Shown one piece after another: positions 1 through 6,419 of a stretch of DNA of 64,000 bases. The translations under genes and the position numbers were made by a program. Source of the DNA: CBDIHH01 sp965279095 (GTDB taxonomy: Bacteria; Pseudomonadota; Alphaproteobacteria; Caulobacterales; Caulobacteraceae); NCBI GenBank assembly GCA_965279095.1, contig CBDIHH010000007.1:310001-374000 (forward strand), given 5' to 3'. The notes beneath the pieces were generated by a model that saw nothing but the letters and a program-made list of their open reading frames with translations, ran no database searches and was not told the origin of the DNA. The stretch's first letter is position 1. Every line of letters starts with the position of its first letter.

Positions 1-118
1 CATGCTCCGCCAAGCGATCGACGGAGGGGTTTGCGCACAAGGTGACAAACCCGGCGGCCGCCTGCCTCGTCTTGGGCCAGTTGGGCTGGGCTTGGATCAC
101 CCTCCCCTATCCGATCTT

Positions 119-196
119 CCCGGCGAAAGCCGGGATCCAGATCCTAGAGCCCTACCGCACAGCCATAGGATCTGGGCCCCGGCTTTCGCCGGGGAT
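119..196. repeat. REP-like palindromic intergenic repeat (diverged copy)
   Basis: Two arms face each other: one at 119-147 containing the small hairpin core CGGCGAAAGCCG, and its reverse complement at about 166-196 containing CGGCTTTCGCCG. The arms are imperfect but pair over most of their length. The same arm design occurs, far better conserved, at 9071-9160. The rest of 1-236 holds no gene that I can support. Confidence 0.7.
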
Positions 197-236
197 GCGG
201 GTCTTGGTGAGCCGATCAAACCAATCCCGACACGCC

Positions 237-743
237 CTAACCCGCCGCGCCGATCTCCTGGATCAGCCCCTGCAGCTGGTCGAACTGTTCGCCCCAGCCG
301 CTGGTGCTGCCCGAGGCGATGGCCTCGTCGAGGGCCTCCTTGGACGGGTAGAGCTCGTGGACGACGATCACCGTGGTCCCGTCGCGGTCCTCGAAGGTCA
401 CCGTGGTGACGGCGCCGTCCTCGCCGCCCTCCTCGTTGGTCCAGACGAGGCGCGAGGGCGGCGTCACCTCGAGGTAGCGGCCGAAGAAGGCCATGGGCTG
501 GTCCGAGAGCGGGTGGCCCATCACCAGGCGGTAGGCGCCGCCGGTGCGCACCTCGGCCTCGTAGGCGATCAGGGTGAGCCCGCAGGACCGGGGGATCCAC
601 CAGCGCTGGAACAGGTTCGGCCGGGACCAGGCCTCGAACACCAGCCGCGCCGGGCCCTGGACGGTGCGCGTCACCACGAGCGCCCGATCGGATATCCGCT
701 CCGCCGTGGTGGCGGCCGGTTCAGTCTGACTGCCCTGGTCCAT
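237..743 (-). CDS. SRPBCC / AHSA1-like domain protein
   Basis: This 168-residue protein has the START-like fold signature of the AHSA1 (Hsp90 ATPase activator-like) group of the SRPBCC superfamily. It has an early segment VFEAWSRPNLFQRWW, a central TGGAYRLVM stretch, a strand with RLVWTNE, and a C-terminal helix GWGEQFDQLQGL. Such proteins bind small hydrophobic ligands in a helix-grip pocket; the ligand here cannot be told. The gene starts 23 bp inside the end of the upstream ArsR-type regulator gene, so the two are almost certainly co-transcribed and translationally coupled. ArsR plus SRPBCC pairs are a very common two-gene arrangement. The family is secure, the specific role unknown. Confidence 0.85.
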   Translation of the reverse strand: MDQGSQTEPAATTAERISDRALVVTRTVQGPARLVFEAWSRPNLFQRWWIPRSCGLTLIAYEAEVRTGGAYRLVMGHPLSDQPMAFFGRYLEVTPPSRLVWTNEEGGEDGAVTTVTFEDRDGTTVIVVHELYPSKEALDEAIASGSTSGWGEQFDQLQGLIQEIGAAG

Positions 744-1086
744 CGTCCCTCTCCCTCTGCTGCAGTTCCTCGACGATCTGGTCCAGCCCGTCGAAGCGGG
801 CGGCCCACAGCCGGCGATAGGCTTCGATCCAGGCCGCCTCCTCCGCCAGCCGGCCGGCGCCGAGCCGGCAGGTGCGGACCCTGCCGACCTTGCGGGTGGT
901 GACCAGCCCCGCCTGCTCCAGGACGCCGACGTGCTTCTTCATGCCGGTGAGGGTCATGTGGAAGCGGTCGGCCAGCTGGGTGATCGACGCATCCCCGCGG
1001 CCAAGCTGCTCCAGTACTCCGCGGCGGGTGCCGTCCGACAGGGCGGCGAAGGCGGTGTCGAGGGCGGAGGCGTTATGCTGAACCAT
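721..1086 (-). CDS. ArsR-family winged-helix transcriptional regulator
   Basis: The 121-residue protein starts MVQHNASALDTAFAALSDGT and carries a typical ArsR winged helix: the RRGVLEQL helix, then ITQLADRFHMTLTGMKKHVGVLEQAGLVTT as recognition helix and wing. The cysteine metal box of ArsR/SmtB sensors (ELCVCDL) is absent, so metal sensing is unlikely. I chose the start at 1086 rather than the longer open frame to 1206, because homology begins there and a palindromic operator covers this ATG. The partner SRPBCC gene overlaps its end by 23 bp. It probably represses its own operon. The inducing signal is unknown. Confidence 0.88.
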   Translation of the reverse strand: MVQHNASALDTAFAALSDGTRRGVLEQLGRGDASITQLADRFHMTLTGMKKHVGVLEQAGLVTTRKVGRVRTCRLGAGRLAEEAAWIEAYRRLWAARFDGLDQIVEELQQRERDDGPGQSD

Positions 1087-1095
1087 TTGGTTCAG
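1078..1095. promoter_or_regulatory. Operator palindrome spanning the arsR-type start codon
   Basis: CTGAACCATTTGGTTCAG is a perfect inverted repeat with 8-bp arms and a 2-bp centre. It includes the ATG of the ArsR-type gene (1084-1086). A site in this position would let the regulator dimer block transcription or early elongation of its own operon. Binding is inferred, not shown. Confidence 0.7.
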
Positions 1096-1228
1096 TGTAG
1101 CGCGAGGATGGGTGGAGGCAAGGGGGAAGGAGTACGGCGGGTGGCCAGGCGGCCTCTCACCCCTCCACACCACGCCGTCGAGCGCTTGATGGAAGGGTCT
1201 GCGCACGCCGCGACCGAACTGCGCCCTG

Positions 1229-1341
1229 CGTCCTTCGACAGTCCGCCGCTACGCGTCGGCCGCTCAGGATGACGAACGGGCGAGATTACAAACGGTCGTC
1301 ATCCTGAGCCGGCCGCGCAAGCTGCCGTGTCGAAGGACGCA
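1229..1341. repeat. Palindromic intergenic repeat, second family
   Basis: The arms at about 1229-1274 and 1297-1341 are inverted copies. Each runs from a GTCCTTCGACA edge to an inner CTCAGGATGACG edge, with some mismatches in the middle. This is a different repeat family from the GCGAAAGC-type elements at 119 and 9071. It sits between the start of the ArsR/SRPBCC operon and the 3' end of the ABC transporter operon. Confidence 0.7.
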
Positions 1342-1349
1342 CGCGGCCC

Positions 1350-3350
1350 CTACTGCAGCCGCCAATCCTCCGGCGCCCAGTGGCTGTCGGTCACCGTCCC
1401 AAGCGTCGCGGCGGTCATCGCCGGGCTCGGCACGTAGAGCATCTTCGGCACCGGGTCGCCGTTCAGGCCGCGCACCACATTGTCGAGGGCCAGCCGGCCC
1501 ATCAGCACGGGGTTCTCGTCGACGTTCACGTCGATGGCGCCGGACTTCAGATAGGGCAGCGTCTCCTTGGAGAAGGAGGTGGTGGTGATGACCAGCTTGT
1601 CCAGACGGCCGGCGTTCTTCGCCGCGTCCGCCGCGCCCAGGGCCAGGCTGTCGGCGACGGTGAAGATGCCGTCAAGGTCGGGGGTGGAGGCCAGCAGGTC
1701 CTCGGTGATGCGCTGGAACTCCGAGCGGTCGGGGATGCCGAATTTCTCGGCGACGATGACGATGCCGGGGTATTTGGCCGCCATTACCTCCTTGAAGCCC
1801 TTGACCCGGTTGATCGACCATTCCCCCGCCGACGGGCCGTTGAGCATGGCCACGCGGCCGCGGCCCTTCAGCGCCTCACCCATGAATTCGGCCTGCTGGC
1901 GGCCGATGCCGACATCGTCGTTGGCGACGGTGGAGACGATCTTGGGCGAGGCGGTGGAGGTGACGTGGGCGAAGACGGGGATGCCCTTGGCCGCCGCGCG
2001 CTCCACCGCCGGAACTGTCCCCGAGGAGCTGGTGGCGGCAACCAGCAAGGCGTCGACGCCCTGGGCGGCGAGGTCCTCGATCTGGCTGTTCTGCTTGTCG
2101 ATGTTGTCGTAGCCGTCGGCCGACAGCCAGACCACGTCGACCCCCAGCTTTTTCGCCTGGTCCATGATGCCGTAGGCCTCGTTGGCCCAGAAGGGCGCGG
2201 CGAGGAACGGATAGGCGACGCCGATCTTGTAGCGGCGCTTTGGCGTAGGGCTGTTCAGCGGGGCGTCGGCCAGGGCCCGCTCGACGGCGGGGCCCTGCCG
2301 GATGGCGCCGCGCGCTTCGCCCGCCGCCGGGGCGTTGGCCCGCCAGACGAGGGCTCCGGCGAGAGCGGCGACGACAACGGCGAGGATGATCGCCGTGCGC
2401 CGGCCCCCGCCGCCCGCGCCGTCGCCCCCCGCCGACAGCCGCAGCCGGTCGATGACCACGGCGGCGATGATGGCCACGCCCACCGCCACCAGCTGGATGA
2501 AGGACGAGACGCCGAGCAGGTTCAGGGCGTTGGACAGCAGGGCCAGGAACACCGCCCCGGCCACGGCGCCGATCACCCGGCCGCGCCCGCCGAACAGGCT
2601 GACCCCGCCGATCACCGCCGCCGCCACGGCCAGGAGCGCCGTGTCCGACCCCGAGGTCGGGTGGCCGCTGGAGATGCGCGACGACAGCAGGATCGCGCCC
2701 ACCGAGGTCAGCACCCCCGAGGCGGCGTAGGCGAACAGCACCCCGGCGCGCACCGGCACCCCCGACAGGTAGGCGGCGCGGTCGTTGCTGCCGATGGCGT
2801 AGAGGTAGCGGCCGAGCAGGGTGCGTCCAAGGACCAGCGCCAGGGCGACGGCCACGGCGGCGACGATCCACACGGGCGCCGGGACGCCCAGCAGGCTGGA
2901 ATAGGCGAGGGCCGAGAAGTCCGCCGGCACCGCCGAGATCGGCTGTCCCTTGGCGGCCACCAGGGCCAGGCCCTGCAGCACCGATCCGATCCCCAGGGTC
3001 GCCACGAAGGGCGAGACCCCCAGGCCCGAGACGATGGCGCCGTTGGCAAGGCCCGCGATCAGGCCGACGCTGAGGGCCACGGCCATGGCGGCGTCCGTGC
3101 CGATGGCTTGGGACAGAAGCGCGAAAGCGACGCTGGTGGCCACCACGACCCCGCCCTGCGACAGGTCCAGGCCCCGGGTCAGGATCGGGACCATCTGCGC
3201 CAGGGTGAAGATGACCAGGGGCGCGCTCTGGCGCGCCACGTTGCCCAGGTTCTCGAAAGACAGGAAGCGCGGCTGCACGGCGCCGACGATCAGCACGATG
3301 GCGGCGGCCAGGACCGGGATGGCGAAGGCGAAGAGCCGGTGGCTTTTCAA
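1350..3350 (-). CDS. Fused ABC sugar-type permease and periplasmic binding protein
   Basis: This 666-residue protein joins two functions that are normally separate. Residues 1 to about 305 form an RbsC-type permease (BPD_transp_2) with many hydrophobic helices and the family segments LTRGLDLSQGG and YAIGSNDRAAYLSGV. A glycine-rich linker (about 308-317) and one extra membrane helix (about 318-337) follow. Residues about 374-666 then form a LacI/RbsB-type binding domain beginning YKIGVAYPFLAAPFWANEAYG, with some likeness to TorT. One added helix after an RbsC core would put the binding domain in the periplasm, tethered to its own permease. The start is TTG at 3350, overlapping the stop of the ATPase gene (TTGA), which indicates coupling. 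The substrate is unknown; a sugar or sugar-like ligand is the family expectation. Confidence 0.85.
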   Translation of the reverse strand: MKSHRLFAFAIPVLAAAIVLIVGAVQPRFLSFENLGNVARQSAPLVIFTLAQMVPILTRGLDLSQGGVVVATSVAFALLSQAIGTDAAMAVALSVGLIAGLANGAIVSGLGVSPFVATLGIGSVLQGLALVAAKGQPISAVPADFSALAYSSLLGVPAPVWIVAAVAVALALVLGRTLLGRYLYAIGSNDRAAYLSGVPVRAGVLFAYAASGVLTSVGAILLSSRISSGHPTSGSDTALLAVAAAVIGGVSLFGGRGRVIGAVAGAVFLALLSNALNLLGVSSFIQLVAVGVAIIAAVVIDRLRLSAGGDGAGGGGRRTAIILAVVVAALAGALVWRANAPAAGEARGAIRQGPAVERALADAPLNSPTPKRRYKIGVAYPFLAAPFWANEAYGIMDQAKKLGVDVVWLSADGYDNIDKQNSQIEDLAAQGVDALLVAATSSSGTVPAVERAAAKGIPVFAHVTSTASPKIVSTVANDDVGIGRQQAEFMGEALKGRGRVAMLNGPSAGEWSINRVKGFKEVMAAKYPGIVIVAEKFGIPDRSEFQRITEDLLASTPDLDGIFTVADSLALGAADAAKNAGRLDKLVITTTSFSKETLPYLKSGAIDVNVDENPVLMGRLALDNVVRGLNGDPVPKMLYVPSPAMTAATLGTVTDSHWAPEDWRLQ

Positions 3351-4744
3351 GTCGAGGGCTCCAGGGGGCGATGGGCAGCGGCGATGACGGCCTCGATCAG
3401 GGCCGGGGTCGCCTCGGCGGCGGCCAGGATTGTGGCGCGGCCGTTGTCGCCGAGCACGACGATCTCGTCGGAGGCGGCGGCGAGGTCGACCAGCTCCTGC
3501 GAATAGATGCCGATGGCCATGCCTCTGGCGGCGAGGCGGCGAAGCTGCTCGCCCAGCGCCGCCCGGGTGGGGGCGTCGACGCCGGAGAAGGGCTCGTCGA
3601 GGAGTAGGATCTTGGGGTTGGCGGCGGCCAGACGCGCCAGCACCGCCTTCTGGCGATTGCCGCCGCTGAGCTGCTCGACCGGGTGGTCCAGGGACGGGGC
3701 GACCACATGATAGGCCTCGCGCAGGGCCTGCGCCCCGGACGCCTCGTCCGCCGCCCGCATCGCCCCGCCGCGCGACGCGTGTCCGCGCCAGGTGGCGGCG
3801 TTGAGGTTGAAGCTGAGGGGCAGGCCGGGGAAGTCCCACTCCGACATCTCGCGGCTCATATAGGCCACCCCGGGCGCGCCCTTGCCGGGCTGGCCTGCGG
3901 CGCCGAGCGGCGGCAGGCCGGAGACCGCGCGGACCATCTCGCCTGCCCCCGAGGCCGCGCCGCCGACCAGGCCGACAATGCGGCCAGCGATCAGGTCGAC
4001 GCTGTCGGCGCCGTCGCGGGGACGCAGGGTGAGGGCCGCCTGCCCGCCCTGCGGCGCGACCCGCCCCCGGGCCGCGGCCTCGCCGACGGCGACGCCCATG
4101 GCCTCCAGCAGGTCGCCGCGCGACACCCCCGCCGCCGGGCCGTCGCGGACGATGCCGCCGCCCTTCAGCACCAGGATGCGGTCGGCGCGCGTGGCGGCGG
4201 CCTCGAGATCGTGGGTCACCACCGCCACCGCCGCGCCGGCGGCCGCCGCGGCGCGCAGGGCGCCGAACACCCGGTCGCGCTCCTCCGGGCCAAGGCCGGC
4301 GGTGGGCTCGTCGGCCAGCACCACGGCGGGCCGGCCCTGGAGGGCGCGGGCCGATTCGAGCAGCTGGCGGTCGTGGGCGTCGAGCTGGTCGATGCGGGCC
4401 GCGCCACGCACGCCGGGGGCGATCGCTTCCCAGCCGCCCTCGGTGAAATGCTCGGCCACGGTCCAGGCGGGAATCAGCGACCCCTCCTGGTGGATGAACC
4501 GCACCCCCGCCGCCAGGGCCTCGCGGACGCTGCGCACCCGCTGCAGGGCGGCGCCGGCGCGCACCGCGCCGGCGGTGGGGGCGATGACGCCGCCCATGAT
4601 CTTCAGGAGGGTCGACTTGCCGGCGCCGTTGCCGCCGAGGATGGCGGTGATGGTCCCGGCCTGGAGCGCGCAGGCGATATTGTCCAGCACCAGCGTCGGC
4701 CCGAACGCCTTGCGCACATTGCTCAGTTCGACGACCGCGGTCAT
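3347..4744 (-). CDS. RbsA-type sugar ABC transporter ATPase with two nucleotide-binding domains
   Basis: This 465-residue protein has two ABC domains. Domain 1 has an intact Walker A (GGNGAGKST, 37-45), a Q-loop (HQEG, 85-88), a Walker B (VVLADEP, 141-147) and H178. Its signature motif, however, is degenerate: LDAHD where LSVGQ is expected (about 121-125). Domain 2 has an intact signature (LSGGN, 359-363) and Walker B (ILLLDEP), but its Walker A is replaced by GGAASGAGE. In a composite ATP dimer this leaves one consensus site and one degenerate site. The start at 4744 was chosen because the domain begins there. The gene is immediately upstream of, and overlaps, the fused permease gene, so together they make a two-gene importer. 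Confidence 0.88.
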   Translation of the reverse strand: MTAVVELSNVRKAFGPTLVLDNIACALQAGTITAILGGNGAGKSTLLKIMGGVIAPTAGAVRAGAALQRVRSVREALAAGVRFIHQEGSLIPAWTVAEHFTEGGWEAIAPGVRGAARIDQLDAHDRQLLESARALQGRPAVVLADEPTAGLGPEERDRVFGALRAAAAAGAAVAVVTHDLEAAATRADRILVLKGGGIVRDGPAAGVSRGDLLEAMGVAVGEAAARGRVAPQGGQAALTLRPRDGADSVDLIAGRIVGLVGGAASGAGEMVRAVSGLPPLGAAGQPGKGAPGVAYMSREMSEWDFPGLPLSFNLNAATWRGHASRGGAMRAADEASGAQALREAYHVVAPSLDHPVEQLSGGNRQKAVLARLAAANPKILLLDEPFSGVDAPTRAALGEQLRRLAARGMAIGIYSQELVDLAAASDEIVVLGDNGRATILAAAEATPALIEAVIAAAHRPLEPST

Positions 4745-4885
4745 GGCTTGCCCCCGGGCCGGTCTATGCCACGGGATTTCCAATGTCCAAAATCCATGGC
4801 GGAGAAGAGGTAGCGCGGCTTGGCCAGTTTCGGCCCTGCGGATGGCGGCAGCCGTCAGGCCTTCCCTAAAGTTCTGGCTTTGTTC

Positions 4886-4914
4886 TTGACTCTTCCGCCC
4901 TGAAGAGAGATAAT
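4886..4914 (+). promoter_or_regulatory. Near-consensus sigma-70-type promoter before the toxin-like gene
   Basis: TTGACT at 4886-4891 and GATAAT at 4909-4914 are separated by exactly 17 bp, and the ATG of the downstream gene is 30 bp further on. Predicted transcription starts near 4921, so an upstream TTG at 4920 cannot be the start codon. Such a close match to the E. coli consensus is unusual in this GC-rich genome and fits imported DNA. Confidence 0.65.
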
Positions 4915-4943
4915 GCTTTTTGCATTTCGGCGGGAACGAGCTG

Positions 4944-5924
4944 ATGGGAGAAGACACTAACAGCGTAGACCGGTACGGGCTGCTTGGCAGGATTGACAGG
5001 GCCCGCCTCGGGCTTCTGGACGACCTCGACCATAGCCCCTTGGCCAAAGATCTGGGCGCCGCAGCTGCCCAGAAGGTTGGTCAATCAATAGGCTTGGTCA
5101 CTGGCGCCGCCAAATCCGCCAAGGGTGTCGTGGATGGAGGGATTTTCCTGGGCCGGCTGATTAACCCCCTCGACACGTTTTTCAGCGCCCCCGGCCAGTC
5201 GGCTAGGGCCCAGCTAGGAGAGGCGGGAGCCACAGTCTTTCGAAGAGCGCAGGAAGCCGCCGCACATCCAGAGCAAGTGTCTCGCGCCATCAGGAGAAAA
5301 GCACACGAGGCGCGAATCGCCCTCGACCCGAGCGCAACGCCGGTGTCGCAGTCCTTTAGCGATGAGTTGGGTCGGAATTTCAGGATCGGCCTGAACCAAG
5401 GCGAACTGATGTTCGACCTGGCGTCGCTAGTCTACGGTGGAGTCGCCTTAAAAGGGTTGAAAGGGGCGGCGGCGGTTTCTGAAGCAGATGCCATCGCCAA
5501 GTTTGTCAGCCAGGGCAGCAGCCTTAAGGCCGCTAGATATCTGGCCGAACCCTATGAAGGGATGGGCGCTCATTATTTCCCGCGGACTATACCCAAGAAG
5601 TTGGGAGATGTGAAAATACCAGAATTCGTTCGCCGCTTTCACCTCCCACAACCTCTAAGCGATAGCATGTTCAACGTACTCAAGCCAAAAAATATCAATA
5701 GAGGCGACATGTATGAACTTCACTACAAAGTCGATGACCGCTTCAGCGGCACCGGGCTGCCCGCTCGCTTCGGCAAGGAACGTTGGTCTGGCAAAAAAGC
5801 TGGCATCAAACGTTACCCTCTAGCGGCTAGGCTTTGGTTCGGCGCGCCCGCACCGTTGAAAGCCAGCGCGAGTGGGATTGAACTGGGGGGCGTTGGTTTC
5901 CGTCATCGGGAGGAGGAAGAATGA
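4944..5924 (+). CDS. Candidate polymorphic toxin-like protein, unknown catalytic domain
   Basis: I do not recognise a named family for this 326-residue protein. Residues 1-200 are alanine/glycine-rich helical sequence like the pre-toxin regions of polymorphic toxins (VVDGGIFLGRLINPLDTFF; NQGELMFDLASLVYGGVALKG). The C-terminal 120 residues are a compact, basic, conserved-looking module with GMGAHYFPR (H210), SMFNVLKP, GDMYELHYKVD (H260), GKERWSGKKAG and LWFGAPAPLK. The spaced His, Arg and Lys residues would suit a nuclease, but this is a guess. There is no signal peptide, Rhs, PAAR or VgrG segment. The next gene overlaps by 4 bp (ATGA) and encodes a small acidic protein. Base composition is clearly lower in G+C than the flanks, which points to horizontal transfer. 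The start at 4944 is set by the promoter position. Confidence 0.55.
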   Translation: MGEDTNSVDRYGLLGRIDRARLGLLDDLDHSPLAKDLGAAAAQKVGQSIGLVTGAAKSAKGVVDGGIFLGRLINPLDTFFSAPGQSARAQLGEAGATVFRRAQEAAAHPEQVSRAIRRKAHEARIALDPSATPVSQSFSDELGRNFRIGLNQGELMFDLASLVYGGVALKGLKGAAAVSEADAIAKFVSQGSSLKAARYLAEPYEGMGAHYFPRTIPKKLGDVKIPEFVRRFHLPQPLSDSMFNVLKPKNINRGDMYELHYKVDDRFSGTGLPARFGKERWSGKKAGIKRYPLAARLWFGAPAPLKASASGIELGGVGFRHREEEE

Positions 5925-6361
5925 CTGGCTTCAGGTCACTCGCCATATTGAGCACGGATTTTCCCGACGATCAGATTTGGTCCGAGGACGGAGAAACCGT
6001 GATCCGGATGGGCGGCCAGGCCATCGCCATGGTGGTCGCAGGCATGCTCAGGGGCATTGGCGGCGACGTGGACGAGCCCTACGAGGAGCCGGACCATGGC
6101 TGGCGGATCGAAGCCTTGATGGGCGGCAGATCATTGCTATTCCAGATCACCGACCTTCGAGAGGAAGTGTATTTGCACTGCGAAGATACATCCTGGCTGA
6201 ACAAGGTGCTCAACCGACACAATCCGGCTTTTGTTGAGGTCGTAAACCGCTTGAACGACATCCTTTCGGCGGACGGTCGATTTCACGACGTGCTGTGGTT
6301 TCCGCTCGATAATCCAGTCTCGGGCAATCCCGGTTCCCGAAATCCAGATGGATCAGACTAG
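5921..6361 (+). CDS. Small acidic protein, candidate immunity protein
   Basis: This 146-residue protein has no family I can name. It is strongly acidic (for example DVDEPYEEPDHGW) with predicted alternating strands and helices and no membrane segment or signal peptide. Its ATG overlaps the stop of the basic toxin-like gene, the usual layout for a toxin followed by its cognate antitoxin or immunity protein, so that both are made together. Low G+C codon use matches the upstream gene and not the flanks. The last residues (SGNPGSRNPDGSD) look like an unstructured tail. The immunity role is inferred from position, size and charge only. Confidence 0.5.
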   Translation: MTGFRSLAILSTDFPDDQIWSEDGETVIRMGGQAIAMVVAGMLRGIGGDVDEPYEEPDHGWRIEALMGGRSLLFQITDLREEVYLHCEDTSWLNKVLNRHNPAFVEVVNRLNDILSADGRFHDVLWFPLDNPVSGNPGSRNPDGSD

Positions 6362-6419
6362 CTTTGACTTCGGGCCGACCCAGCAACTGGCCGCCTGCCG
6401 CCCTTAAGGTTATCTGTCC

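Noticed and set aside
4745..4943. Alternative start codon TTG at 4920 for the toxin-like gene
   Set aside because: It coincides with the predicted transcription start of the strong promoter; the ATG at 4944 is the first usable codon.
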